This document shows, piece by piece, positions 50,311-61,313 of a DNA stretch of 64,000 bases (its first letter is position 1; every line of letters begins with the position of its first letter). The DNA is taken from the NCBI RefSeq assembly GCF_040115645.1, contig NW_027096056.1, positions 124,001-188,000 of the forward strand, read 5' to 3'. This stretch comes from Euwallacea fornicatus (Eukaryota; Arthropoda; Insecta; Coleoptera; Curculionidae). A model generated the notes under the pieces. It was not told the origin of the DNA. It saw only the letters and a list, made by a program, of their open reading frames with translations, and ran no database searches. The position numbers and the translations under genes were made by a program.

Positions 50311-52910
50311 AGGTAAAATGAGCTAAAAGTTGGTGCTGCCATTTCTTTCCAGATTCGGAAAGTTAACATTTCTCAGCCTGCTGTATCTGAGAAGGGGGGC
50401 CTTGTATCTAATTGAGGGGACACTCAAACCTCCGTCACAAGCCGAGGCGTCGAAAAATGCCACCGGCGTATCGTGCAGCAGCGAGACCCATTTCCTCACT
50501 GATCTTCTAATGATGACATCGGCCCCCCGAAGGCAGCTCATGCGCACCCTGCTCAAGGCAAGACGGTGGTAGAGGCGCGGAATCAGAACGGTTCGTAGCG
50601 CGTATAACCGTTGTTGAGGCTTCAGAGGGGCCTTTGTGAGACGGCTTAGAGCTTCCTGTAGGTAAGCCACAGGGGAGTATTTAAGTCCTCCCATACGGGA
50701 GAAGTCCACCCCAAGTACGTGAACACACCGTCTCGTCGGGTGCTCGGGATGGGCCCACCACCCGCACGAAATATGATATTGGAGATAATAGTTCTCTTTT
50801 GTTTGGGCTACCCTTGTATGCTCAAAGAGCGGCACTTGGCGGGGTTAACTCAGAGGCCGCAGTCTCCCAGGTACGACTCCGTAAATTCCACCAGTTCTCG
50901 CAGGCCGTCGGCCGTAGAGGCGGCCAGAATCAGGTCGTCGGCAAAGGCGAGAGCATTGATCTTAGATGCATCAATTGTGTTGCTACGTGCTGGGGCAACG
51001 TTCTTAGTAGTCCGTCTATCACTAAGTTAAACAAAAGCGGTGATAGAGGATCCCCTTGTTTTACACCCACAGACGGTCTAGTGGGACCGGAAATCCAGTC
51101 CCGTCCTTTAAATCTGGTCTGGGACTTCTCGTACATGTTGGCGATGTACCTCCTGAACCCAGTGGGGAAACCATATGATTGTAGAGTGTTAAATATGGCC
51201 CCATGAGATACCGAATCAAAAGCCTTGCTGAAATCAAAACAGACAAGATGACAGCTCGAGTATCTCCGATGCTGGTCGCGCAATAGCAGGTTCAGGAGGA
51301 TCGCATTGTCGGCGCAACCGTCTGTAGGCAAGAATGCACGTTGACGGGGGTGGAGTCGCAAAACGCTTCCAATTCTCCGCGCCAGGATATCATTGAGCTG
51401 TCTCGCTACAACAGACGGGATGGTAATCGGTCTGAAATCCCCCGGGTCCCTAGATATGCCTTTCTTTGGGATGAATATCGTGGTGGACTGCCTTTGCGAG
51501 ACTGGGAGATCCTCGCACCATAGGATCAAATTGAATATGCGGGCTCGAATTGCTGGAGCAACCGCGCACCACAGTCTCGCCGTAATCCCATCGTGGCCCG
51601 GGGTGGTGCCCGGAGACGGCTCGGATTTGCGGATCTCATCTATGTTGATTGGAAGCCAAACGCTCGACAAGTTTTGCGCCCAGTTGGGGTGTATCTCCGG
51701 GAAATCCCGGGACTCTCTCTCAAAGACCACTCACCAGTAGTCCTCCATGATGTCTTGAGGAGGCAATTTCACCACGCTCTCGCCCTCTAAGATCGCCCTG
51801 ATACAGCGGCCTCGGTGCTTACACCAATTGCGCTGAGTAAGCGCGTATGCCCGACGTCTCTGCTTCCTTGATGGAAGGGCAGCTGTGGGTGGAGGCTCGT
51901 CGGTAGGCGTTTTCCGACCTCCACACGTCGGTTTTGGGAAGACATTGTCCAAATAAGCGGAGAGGTCAGCCAGAGTGGCAGGTTTCCCCCTGGTGGGGGC
52001 CCCGTCCACTATCCTCAGCAAAGTCTCAGCGTCGTGGCTGTCTAGGTCGGTAGGCAGATGTAAGCCTCTGAGGTGTGTCATAAATACGTAATCCTCATAA
52101 TCAGAATCAGACCCCTCATCTAATATTCTCGGGCTAGCCGGATGATCTTCCGACCCGGACGAAGCCGGCAACGAGGATGACGAGTCGGCCGCAGTCGTCA
52201 GTTCGGCCATTGCCAACCGCACGGCTTCGCGATATGTCTCGCCACGACGCTGTCCCTTAATGGCCTCTATCGTCCGCTCTGGGAAGATTTCATGCAGCGC
52301 CTGATTGATAAACCGAGGGGGACTGTTTGCCAGAACTAAGGCCGCCTCGCGGCGGGCCATTCTCAGTGCCTCCTCTTCGCTCCAGCGGGCTTTGTTGTTC
52401 ACTCTAGTACTTTGTGCATCATATTCATTCGGGTGTGCGAATCTTGAGTGCACCCCTCTTCCGGTCTTGGTGGCGAATGACCTGTCGCAAAACAGGCACT
52501 CAAATGGCGGACTCCCGCCGTCACGGCCCGAGGGAGCCGGACGGGAAGAGCACTGTTGGTGGGACGGGTCAGTGGACCCGTCCCTGTCATCCGAGGCTTT
52601 CTTTTTCTTCTTTGTGCCAACAGGTCGTAGCCGAAGGGGCTGGCAACCCCAGGGGCTGCCATAGCCGACCTCTCTTTAGTTCACAAGGCCTGGAGGCCCT
52701 GCTATCCAGCGGTACCACGAGGAGGCGAGAGGTGGGCATTTGCAGCGTCCGGTTCCACCCGGAGCGCCACTTAGCGAGTAACATGACCACGGTTCAGCTT
52801 GGATCCTAGACGGGTCCCCAACGGCTTTAGCGCCCGGGCAGGTGTCCCTTTCCGGACTGTGCTTGTCGGGGGGTGACCGTCCGACACCTCAAACGCTGAC
52901 CGCTTAAGAG
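50311..52910 (-). mobile_element. R2-like LINE, type II (one zinc finger plus Myb), 3' truncated
   Basis: The long minus-strand frame opens after a TAA near 52683 without an early ATG, as is usual for R2. It has a basic tract (KKKKKA), a C2H2 finger (ECLFCDRSFATKTGRGVHSR...H, about 52490-52430), and a Myb-like region (RWSEEEALRMARREAALVLA...RTIEAIKGQRR, about 52370-52240). After a TGA at 51731-51733 comes the RT (51730-50930; CFDFSKAFDSVSHGAIF, VGVKQGDPLSPLLFNLV), and in another frame the catalytic FADD (about 50935) and thumb (to 50323). C-terminal parts are lost at the boundary with type I. Its 5' UTR (52680-52910) interrupts errantivirus-3 gag. Confidence 0.83.
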
Positions 52911-54072
52911 AGTCATAGTTATTCCCGCCGTTTACCCGCGCTTGATTGAATTTCGTATCCATCGGCTCTTTAATTTGTGGTAAAGATCGCTGATTAATAA
53001 AAGGTCTGTTAGCAGAGTTCATGGTTTGGTTACGACTTATTTGACTTCGATATGGCACCAATTGTGGGAATCTTTAAGGTCTGAAATTATTTTGGAACAT
53101 ATTGGGTTGAAAATTCGTTGGTCTCATCATTGGGGGTTGGAAATTTGATTGATTAAATCTTGGGAAATTATTATTAAAAACGGGTCTTTGAAAGAAATTT
53201 TGATAATTACTCGGTGGTTTCATATTAAAGTTATTGGGTCCAAATGAATCATGCTTTTATTGAACCGAATGTTGAAGGTGTGTGGGAGTTATTCTAACAT
53301 TGGAATTAAATCTCTGGGTGTTCAAGGAATTGCTACGGTGTTGTCCGTACATGAAGTTTTCTTCTTCAATTACAAGTGCCATTGCCCTTTCTAGACTGTC
53401 GGGTTGTTTCAAAGGGATATTATTCTGTAATTGGCCTGTTAAGCCTCTAATAAAAGCTTTTAAAACTAAATCTTCGTAATCATCCATTTTTGCTCTACGA
53501 GACTCATCACTTAAATTTAGTGTATTTAATTTTTTTTTAATCAATGAACGAGAATCCTGACATTTCATGCCAAAATTATATGGAGTTTCATTTTTATTAG
53601 GACGTAAATCCAATGTGTCTTGAATTAAACATTGCAAATCTCTTTGGTCGCCAAAAGTGAGTTCTAAAGCATTTTTGATATCTAGCCACTTGTCTAGTTC
53701 GTTTAATCTAGTTCCAATTAAAGTTAAAGTACGGCCGGATAATTTGCCAATTATTGCTCTTACGATGATCTTACGATGAAGTTATTATGAGCTTCATCAC
53801 CCTGTCTATAGAATGTGTTAATCAAGCTGGTACAGTTGTTTAGAAATATTTGCAGTGTATGAGGGTTTCCATCATACGAAGGAATCGTATCAACGTAAAG
53901 ACGTAGAAGCTGATAGTTAACAGCTGCTGGTGGATTTTGTGTGGGAGTAGCCATATTATGATAATATTCTCGATATTCAGAATTGCTACTAGATCGAGTA
54001 TGAGGATTTTTACTTTGAGTTAATCCGAATTTGTTTAATAATTTCAGAAAGTTCTGTCTCTGAATCTGACAT
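52911..54072 (-). pseudogene. errantivirus-3 gag
   Basis: The ATG at 54072 (MSDSETELSEIIKQ) is followed by a frameshift. The core starts at 53954 (MATPTQNPPAAVNYQLLRLY; VDTIPSYDGNPHTLQIFLNN). 53637-53257 carries the C-terminal capsid part (LKAFIRGLTGQLQNNIPLKQ), and a Q/N/R/F-rich tail runs to 52911. It would form the particle. At least three frame breaks, and loss of the end to the R2-like LINE. Confidence 0.78.
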
Positions 54073-54318
54073 TAAGTGTTTAATCACTCAATAACTAGAT
54101 TAACTATTTCGATTTATACGAGCTCCTATCTCTAATTATTACTCAAGGGAATTATCTTGTGATTCAAAAAAATATGAAAAATCAATTACTTACATTAATA
54201 TTAAAAAGGAAATATTCATTCCTGAATTATTCGTTCTGCTTTTTCTTAATCTTAGCCCTTATAGTCCTAGTTCCAAGAGGAGTTGAACGATTTTTCTTCT
54301 TCTCCCTGGTTGCTTTCC

Positions 54319-54379
54319 TTCAGAAGCGATGCTTATCTTCTTGTTGGTTGTGGTCTTTCAGAAGCGATGCTTGTCTTCT
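54319..54379. repeat. direct repeat in errantivirus-3 leader
   Basis: TTCAGAAGCGATGCTT(A/G)TCTTCT occurs at 54319-54341 and 54357-54379, 38 bp apart, between primer site and gag. Compare the triple repeat in errantivirus-5 leader. Confidence 0.65.
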
Positions 54380-54474
54380 CTCCTTTTCACGGGACAATCT
54401 TGATTCTTAGGATCACCGAATTAACCGTTGAAACGGAACTTTACGCGATTTTTGTCGTAATATCGTTTCGATGA

Positions 54475-54492
54475 ATCCTACCGACTACGCCA
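54475..54492 (-). promoter_or_regulatory. errantivirus-3 primer binding site (tRNA-Ser-like)
   Basis: Minus strand TGGCGTAGTCGGTAGGAT; its first T is also the last base of the LTR. The TGGCG(C/T)AGT.GGTAGGAT form is that of tRNA-Ser-primed errantiviruses. Confidence 0.7.
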
Positions 54493-54729
54493 GTTAGGTT
54501 TTCATCCAGGAAAGAGAGATTAAAAAAAAACGCGAAGCACAATGCACAAGACTACTCTATTCTACATCTGAAATATAAGAAACTCTCCTATCTAGCCATT
54601 TTAACAATTTATATAGGTAGGTTGCTGTCTCTGCAAATTTCAAGGAAATACTTGATTTGCAGTCTCGTAGGAAAGGATCCCTATGACAGGTTCCCATCAT
54701 TCATTATCATAGAGGATGCACATGTAACT
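54492..54729 (-). repeat. errantivirus-3 5' LTR (238 bp)
   Basis: Minus strand AGTTACATGTGC...AAACCTAACT. It contains TATATAAATTG as a TATA element and interrupts the errantivirus-4 integrase gene. Confidence 0.75.
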
Positions 54730-55175
54730 TGCATTATACCACTCCCGGAAATTCGTCTTCTAATAGCCCAGTTGAAAGACTACACTCGACTCTTCTCGAG
54801 AAATTAAGAGTACTTAAAATGCAAAATCCTGACGAAACACCACAAAACCTTATGATATCTGCTGTACTTGTTTATAACCAAAGTATACATTCGACAACTG
54901 GATATTCACCCTTTGTTATTCTCTATTTTCCCTACCTAAACGAAGTAAGCCTGAATACGGACCTTACAATATACGAACAGTACAATGACAAAAGAAAAAG
55001 GGAACTTTTGCCTTTTCACGAGCATGTGTATAATACTGCCTATCAGAAACAATCAAATAATACCGAAAAGCAAAATAAAAACAAAGAAGACCCCCTTGAA
55101 CTTCGAGTTTACGATGTCGTTTATAGAAAAAATACAGTTAGAAACAAAATGAACCCGCAATACAAGTTATGTTGA
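54730..55175 (+). pseudogene. errantivirus-4 integrase, C-terminal part
   Basis: The plus-strand frame begins at the errantivirus-3 LTR edge with the catalytic glutamate region (HYTTPGNSSSNSPVERLHST), continues with VYNQSIHSTTGYSPF and a basic C-terminus, and runs into the solo LTR at 55165. It is similar to but distinct from errantivirus-2 integrase. The N-terminal zinc site and two aspartates are absent. Confidence 0.85.
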
Positions 55176-55426
55176 AGAATCACCCGTATATAGGTGAAGC
55201 AGGATCATTTAGAATAAACCCATACAACAGGAATTTCCCACTCCGAAATGCAACATTATACTTTGCTTAAGTTGCAAATAGTCTATCATAAAAATAGGAG
55301 CGCATCCCGATAACGGAGCTCTTTTGCTTTCGTAGTTGTAACGTAACAATTAGAGTAATTTGGATTTTAAACTTTATTTAAAATAATTTTTTTTTTATTA
55401 AAGTTACTTAAATCCAAAAGTTAACT
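55165..55426 (+). repeat. solo LTR of the errantivirus-5 family (262 bp)
   Basis: It starts AGTTATGTTGAAGAA, ends AAAAGTTAACT, and is flanked by TACA at 55161-55164 and 55427-55430. It aligns end to end with the inverse complement of 62543-62805, at roughly nine in ten positions by eye. It therefore inserted as a provirus between errantivirus-4 integrase and env and later collapsed to one LTR. Confidence 0.88.
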
Positions 55427-55598
55427 TACATTCCCACAACAATTACTAACATCAATAAAAACAAGTTAACGGGTATTTCTAAGAAAAAACCTATAAACAC
55501 CCATCTCAGAAAAATCAAAAGAGTTAGGAAAAATCCTATTTTTTTGTAGCCTCCTGATCCTGATCCGCCATGCGACGGCCCTTCAGGTTCACAAGTTA

Positions 55599-57103
55599 CC
55601 TAGCAATGGGTATTATTCGGAGGACATATCACGTTCATCTATTTTTAACCACTATCATAGTACTTACATACCATTTAATCTTACTAACATTAAGTTTACC
55701 TTATCGCAATTTTTAAATAACCTAATATGTTTAGCGCCTTTAGTGGACGAACATAGAATCAACAACGTAAGAAATTTATATTTACACACGTGCTCCCCAT
55801 TAAATGATACATACGATACCAGCGATAAATTGAAGCTACGCGAGAACGACCGCAAAAAGCGAGGTCTAATGAACTTTCTTGGAAGTGGAATCAAGTTTAT
55901 TACTGGAAATTTAGATAACAACGATCTAGAAACCATAACCAGGAATCTGGAAATTTTAAAACGAAATCAACTTAATTCCTTGCATAAAATAAACGACCTA
56001 CTTTGATGGAAACATAATGAATAAGTTCAAATAACGGTAAACATTTTAAACCAAAACTCAAACGCCATCCAAGAAGAAATATCCAAAATTACAAATCAAA
56101 TGTCGCTAACTTTGTTAATCCAAGATCAGTACATTCAGATCAACCGTTTAAAACAGGTCTTAGAGAAATTTTTACGAGTTGTCTCGTTTGCCAAATTAGA
56201 AACTATAAATCTTGAAATAATATCTCCCAACGAAGTAAATGATATATGGTGATACCTTAAAATGCACTACCAAAGGAAAGCCCTATGGTCTATCAAGCAC
56301 ATTACAGAATTAACTTTAATTTGCAAAACCGGTTTATTGATTCTAGACGAAATGGTCATACTTGCAATTAAAATACCTATATTTGAAGAAAACCTTTGCG
56401 ATTTAAAGTTTATATATCCAATACCTAATAATGAATCAAGGATAATCATTAGTCCTAGTAAATATTATTGTAACGACTTATGGTACAAATCTTGTAAGGA
56501 AATCAATGCGAAATGGATTTGTTCGGAACCTCATATGAGTGGTTGTTCTTTATCTAAGAATTGTCCATTTGCATCAGTACAAAATAATTACCAAGTATAC
56601 ACTTTAACTTATAAGAACGCATTGTTAGTATGTACAAAAACATCAGAGACCCTTTACGAAAATTGTTTTCAATTTCAAGCACTACAGCTTGAGGGTTGTT
56701 CTTTAATTCAGAGTCAGTGTGATGTTATAGTAAATCAGTATAAGTACTCTCTGGAAATTAATAATGTAACAACAGTGCAACCAATAGCTACTAATATTCA
56801 ACTGACGAATTTTAGTGTAAACTTACAAATGAGGCACTTAGAAAATCCAGCAAAACTTTAGGAGGACTTATTAAAACCTATAAAACTTGAGGATTTATTA
56901 CCACCACAACAAACACATTATGTTGTAATAATTATTAGTATTAGTGTTGTTCTTCTTTTCGGTACACTCAGTATAAGTATTTACCAATGGAAGAAACACA
57001 GGTACTTTAAGATGATCCCCTTGAAGACTCTCCAAAAATTCATCAACGAGGACGTTGAAGATACTAAGGGTGGAGGAGAAATATCCTTGAACCAGACAAC
57101 GTG
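55599..57103 (+). pseudogene. errantivirus-4 env, baculovirus F-like
   Basis: The ATG at 55599 starts a signal-peptide-like stretch (HLFLTTIIVLTYHLILLTLS). After a frameshift, 55743-56006 holds the basic cleavage site RKKRG and a fusion-peptide-like LMNFLGSGIKFITGN. Stops near 56004 and 56252 follow. 56262-56861 is the cysteine-rich ectodomain (CNDLWYKSCKEINAKWIC; CSLSKNCPF). After another stop the transmembrane helix (YVVIIISISVVLLFGTLSIS) and a basic tail end at 57103. The layout equals errantivirus-2 env, sequence identity is low. At least four lesions. Confidence 0.85.
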
Positions 57104-57299
57104 ATGACCATGCTGCTGACTACGCTGCTTACCTCATTTAAAAGCAAATGTGTCTTTCTAGTATTAGCATTAAGATCGTGTCAAAGCTAGGGAGCCGTTC
57201 GGTTTTAATTGTTCGTATCATTTTGTAAAATAAGTTAGTGTCCTTACTTTCAGCAAATAAAATATTTTTTTAAAACGTTCTTTGATGGACTTTGTATTT
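57104..57299. other. errantivirus-4 3' end, probable LTR remnant
   Basis: The purine tract AAGGGTGGAGGAGA (57067-57080) overlaps the env end. An AATAAA at about 57257 and a T/A-rich tail follow before R2-like sequence. The LTR ends are not recognisable. Confidence 0.4.
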
Positions 57300-57460
57300 A
57301 ATTCGCGGATAACACTGTTATCTTGGATCTCTTCCTGCACAGGCAGAGGCAACGGTATACTTCCTGTTATATGGCAGGCCTACGATTCAGTGTTTCATAG
57401 AGCAATTATGGGCACCCTAAGATCTTATGGGTTCCCTCGCACCGAGGCCGTTGACCGGAT
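57300..57460 (+). pseudogene. R2-like type II RT fragment
   Basis: AYDSVFHRAIMGTLRSYGFP at about 57390-57440 matches the RT of the minus-strand type II copy (AFDSVSHGAIFNTLQSYGFP). Only this short stretch is recognisable, so it is a relic placed before the type I copy. Confidence 0.65.
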
Positions 57461-57915
57461 TAACCTGCGCAATGGAAGTTTGCCAACTGACTCAGGCCAG
57501 GTACTTTCTCTATTGCGGTGTTTTCGAGACGGAGTGAGAGCCTGGATGTCCCGGGGGTATACCGTGACTTTGTGGCTGCTTACGGCCGGGTCGTCATGAA
57601 GTTCCGTCGCCCTTGGCCCGATTGCTACTATGTCGTCAGGGTACCCTAGCAAGCTTGCCTGTCGCCCCTCGTCGCCCTCCTAATTTATCCGCCCCCAACC
57701 GTTTATGGTTTTAGAGTGTCTGGCTCTTTACAGGGCCCTGTTGGCGTCTCTCAATTTTTCAATAAGGCGTCTGAAAATTCCAGACCCTTGGCCAACTAGT
57801 ATCCCTTGTAGATACAGAGCCTCTAGCTCGCGGGATATCTTCCAACCCCGCTGTCCGCTGTCCTCGCAGCTTCAATTCCCAGAACGATCTCAATGCGCGC
57901 TCGCGGCGCTGTCGT

Positions 57916-58560
57916 GTGCCCGTGTCGGAGACACCCGATTCCGGGGTATCTGCCCCCAGAACCTCTGAGGGGCCATCCTTTCTGTGTCCCCACTGCCGCC
58001 GGTCTTTTGCAACGAAGGTTGGCCTGGGCGTCCATGTTGCCCGTCACTGCCGGAGACCCTCGGTAGACGATTCCGATTCGGATGACCCTTCCGAGGATGA
58101 TTTCACCTGCTCCGACTGCGCCAAACCGTTCCCCAATCGCAACAGCCTGGTCCACCACCGCAGACGCTACTGCCGCTCCGATCTGGATCCCAGGAATCCC
58201 TGCCCTGACTGCGGGCGGTAATTTCCTACCTTTTCGGGGTTGCAACAACACAGAAGGAAGTACATATCAGGCCGACATGGAGGCCTCTGATCAGCGACGC
58301 TCGGAACCCTTCTCGGCCCTTGAGCAACTCCATATCGCTCAAACCGAGGTCACTTACGACGGGTCCGTGCCAATTAACAAATTCCTCTCGGAGTCGTTTA
58401 ACCGTTCGATTGACGAAATCCGTAAGTTGAGGAAACTTAGGCACTACCTCCAACTGAGGGCCACGGTCGAAACTGATCAAAAAGAGGCCGCCGACGCTGG
58501 TCCTGTTTCCCCGGGGCGATTCAATAACCTCGACCCTGTGGATATTCAGCTGGCAATGTG
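57916..58560 (+). pseudogene. R2-like type I N-terminus: three zinc fingers and Myb region
   Basis: Finger 1 FLCPHCRRSFATKVGLGVHV (about 57979-58040), finger 2 FTCSDCAKPFPNRNSLVHHR (58101-58170), finger 3 NPCPDCGR (58195-58221), broken by a TAA and frameshift before its histidines (LQQHRRKY in the next frame). The Myb-like region FSALEQLHIAQTEVTYDGSV...SIDEIRKLRKLRHYL is at 58310-58450 in a second frame. Such fingers and Myb bind the target DNA. Three fingers mark the R2 lineages with the multi-finger N-terminus, unlike the single-finger type II copy. Confidence 0.8.
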
Positions 58561-59520
58561 ACCACCTGTCCCTGCCACATCTGCTTCGCCACAGGCTGGT
58601 CAATTTGAGCTCGTCCATACATCTCTTTCCGGCGAGCATACGGGCCCGTCTGCTTAGTTGTCTCCCTGCGCCGCTTTTCCGGACCCTTCCCCCTGAAGCA
58701 CCGCTGTCTCCCCCAGCCCCTCGTCTGACAGCGAGATGGATAGTGAGGGTGATGGCGCCGATCGTGACCCGGTGAGAACTTTTCTTCTCAAGCTGCTGGC
58801 CGATGAAGCTTCCGGGGCGACTCTTAGAAATCTTGTATTCCCCCTCACCATCCCGGATTATCCCGTCTCTAATGACGCAGTCTTGGAAAGTGTCTACAGA
58901 TACATTTGGTCTCCTAGACCTCCTAGGAGAGCCCCTGCGGGACCAGAAACCGATAAAGTCAACAAACACCACGCCACCTCGACCAGGGCTCGGAGAACTT
59001 ATCGCTATAAGCGCTTTCAGGAGCTCTATTCCAAGGACCGTGCCTCTCTGGCGGGACTCATCACCAACGGCTTGGAGCTGGGTGTGCTCGGCAGCTACCC
59101 ATCCGCTGAGGACGTGGGTGAGCACTACCGAGGCGTTTTTTCCACCTTTTCATGTCTTGACGATGACGTCTTCACCGATCAAAAGGAACCAATCCCTGGT
59201 CTATACGCCCCCATCTGTTTGCCCGAGCTAAAGAAAGCCATATCAGATCCAAAGGCTTATAACGCCGCTGTACTCGACGGCATGACCGCCAATGGTTTAC
59301 GTCAGCTCCCGCTGTGGGCCGTCGCAATCCTTCTCAATGCGATGCTCCTCACGGGAGTCACCCCGACTTCTCTAAAGGCCTGCCATACCACCCTAATCCC
59401 CAAGGGTGAGGCAGACCCCCTCCAGATCTCTCCCTGGCGGCCAATTACCGTGGCAAACATTTTGGTCAGGACGCTTCACCGAGTGCTTTCCTCACGGCTC
59501 TCTGCTCTTCCGCTGCACCA

Positions 59521-59846
59521 TGTTGGTATCCTATACTCAACCATAAGTTATCCAAACTAATAGTAAACAGTTTTTCTAGCGGCGTCTAAAAGACAAGCGG
59601 ATTGATTTCCTATATACGTAGCAATAAACTATTAATTTGGAGAACTTGAGAGAAATGCATACATAGCATTTATGATCGTATATTTTTCTTTTTGGAGTTA
59701 GTTTTATATATAAGTTCAGTCTGAAGATTTTTTGTTGTACACAAGAAGTACACGATTCTTGGTCCTCTCTAATTTTTTCCTTTTTATTTAGATAATAAAG
59801 TCATTTAATTCTAAGTTGTACCTCTTATTATCTCCCAAATCCAACA
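59521..59846 (+). repeat. solo LTR, copia-like (326 bp)
   Basis: It starts TGTTGGTATCC, ends AAATCCAACA and is flanked by CACCA at 59516-59520 and 59847-59851. TATATATAAG (about 59706) and AATAAAG (59792) give plus-strand promoter and polyadenylation signals. The TGTTGG...CCAACA ends and 5-bp duplication fit Ty1/copia elements of insects; Ty3 is not excluded. Confidence 0.8.
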
Positions 59847-61082
59847 CACCATTCGCAGCGAGGTTTTATTTCTCTTGACGGGACAATGGGGAACGCGATC
59901 ATTTTGCAGACCGCGATACGCTCCTGCAGAGAGGATGCCCAACCTTATTTGATTGCTTCCCTCGACCTTAGGAAGGCTTTCGACACTGTCCCGCACACCA
60001 GCATCCAGCGAGTCTTACAGCGATTTAATATCGACGAGCGACTAGAACGCTTTATTATGGGCGGCCTCACAGGCTGTCATACTACTATTAGGGTGGGTCG
60101 TGTGTGCCTTCCGGATGTTCCCATAAATAGGGGTGTCAAGCATGGCAACCCTCTTTCGCCACTGCTCTTCAATCTGGTCCACGATGAGCTTCTGTGCATC
60201 CTCGATTCCCAACCAACCGGAATAGAAATCAATGGCTCGACCATCAGCAGCCTTGCTTATGCTGATAATTTGCTTCTGCTTGCTCTGTCCCCTCGGGACC
60301 TGCAACTGCAGCTGCGATCCTGTCAGCGTTTCTTCGAGGCTCAACACATGGCGCTTAATCCAGACAAATGCGCCAGCATCATCATCAAGCTGCTCCCGGC
60401 CCAGAAGAAACTCTACCTCGCTTCCAGGGTCAGGGTATACTTGGGACCCACACCTCTTCCGTTGGTCGAGGCCGAGGCCAACTTCAAATACCTCGGCCAA
60501 AGATACGGATTCATGGGCACCGATCCGCCGTCGACCCATAACCTCAAGAGGGCGCTTTTCTACTTACAGCGCGCGCCCCTAAAGCCTCATCAGAAGCTCG
60601 TATTTCTAGAGGAATATATTCTTGCAATGTTCCTGTACAGTTTTCAGAACCCTAGAGTGAACTCGGCTATTCTAGACCAAGCCGACAAGGCCGTCCGGAA
60701 GACAGTGAAGCAGTTTCTTCACCTTCCGGCACAAATGACCAATGCACTCCTCTACGCACGAAGCGGCGGGCTCGGACTATTTTGCTTGTCGGCCCGAATT
60801 CCTGACATCCTGATCGGAAGACTTGATCGTCTAGCACTGAGGGGCGACCCCCAGCTGCGGGCTGTGCTTTCTTCCGACTACGCCACCCAGGTACGATCCC
60901 GCTTGCTGCGTCTTACAGCGCCCTACGGCAGAGGAAATCAGCAAGCCAGTTTTTGGTTCAACAAGTTGCAGAATACCTTCAGCGGCGCCGGCCTTCCGGA
61001 ACACTCTGGGCATAACGCCGTCAGCCAATGGATCCGTTTCTACGTGCCCCTACATTGTGGGAACTACGGGCACGTCGTCTTT

Positions 61083-61112
61083 GTCGTCGACGACGACGAC
61101 GACGATGACGAC
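61083..61112. repeat. GAC microsatellite
   Basis: Near-perfect (GAC)n, read in frame as an aspartate run at the end of the R2-like RT frame. Confidence 0.8.
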
Positions 61113-61167
61113 CGCTCGCATTCAGAGTGCCTCGACACCTTGCGTCTATAATGACGGCTTGTGGACT

Positions 61168-61313
61168 TCGATTTGCCAAAAGTTTAAGTCCACGTGCCCC
61201 TAGTTTATATTTTACGTGCCCCCAGTTTACGAAATTTTTAGCTCAAAAGTTAAAGTCCCACGTGCCCCCAGTTTGTCATTTTCGACTCGCCAAAATTCTA
61301 AGTCCCACGTGCA
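61168..61313. repeat. tandem repeat, about 47 bp, with CACGTGCCCC core
   Basis: The core (C)ACGTGCCCC(C/T)AGTTT recurs at 61191, 61214 and 61258, and CACGTGC again at 61306. Between cores are variants of GCCAAAA.TT.AAGTCC. The array lies between R2-like sequence and errantivirus-5 gag. It might be an element tail or part of the target; its owner is unclear. Confidence 0.65.

Larger units (their letters stand above)
52911..54729 (-). mobile_element. errantivirus-3, 5' part: LTR, primer site, gag
   Basis: The AGTT...AACT LTR (54492-54729), the primer site TGGCGTAGTCGGTAGGAT and gag to 52911 lie in order on the minus strand. The right flank (TGCA...) is errantivirus-4 integrase, so it inserted there. 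The left side is cut by the R2-like type II LINE. Its LTR differs from that of errantivirus-2, so the two are not halves of one provirus. Confidence 0.8.
57461..61055 (+). mobile_element. R2-like LINE, type I, plus-strand copy
   Basis: The order is 5' UTR, zinc-finger/Myb part (57916-58560), RT (58736-61055), with a solo LTR (59521-59846) inside. The C-terminal knuckle and endonuclease are missing; the frame runs instead into a GAC repeat. The same family is on the minus strand at 48303-50310. R2 elements normally sit in 28S rDNA; no rDNA is seen here. Confidence 0.83.
58736..61151 (+). pseudogene. R2-like type I reverse transcriptase, split by a solo LTR
   Basis: 58736-59520 holds the pre-RT (RARRTYRYKRFQELYSKDRA) and RT start (PWRPITVANILVRTLHRVLS). 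After the inserted LTR, 59847-61055 holds GTMGNAIILQTAIRSCREDA, IASLDLRKAFDTVPH, NRGVKHGNPLSPLLFNLVHD and motif C as AYADNLLLL (about 60250-60276), with asparagine in place of the second aspartate. The thumb and linker are intact, then the frame enters an aspartate run (DDDDDDDD) from the GAC microsatellite and stops at 61151. The protein cannot be active with that motif change and no endonuclease. Confidence 0.85.

Noticed and set aside
52680..52910. HDV-like self-cleaving ribozyme at the 5' end of the R2-like type II copy
   Set aside because: R2 elements are known to carry one, and stems such as GTCGG/CCGAC are present, but I could not assemble the full double-pseudoknot pairing by eye.
45744..54729. 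Errantivirus-2 and errantivirus-3 as two halves of one provirus split by R2-like LINEs
   Set aside because: The outer LTRs (45744-45975 and 54492-54729) do not match each other beyond the AGTT/AACT ends.
61168..61313. CRISPR array
   Set aside because: Repeats are degenerate, spaced irregularly and lack unique spacers of constant length; the context is eukaryotic.
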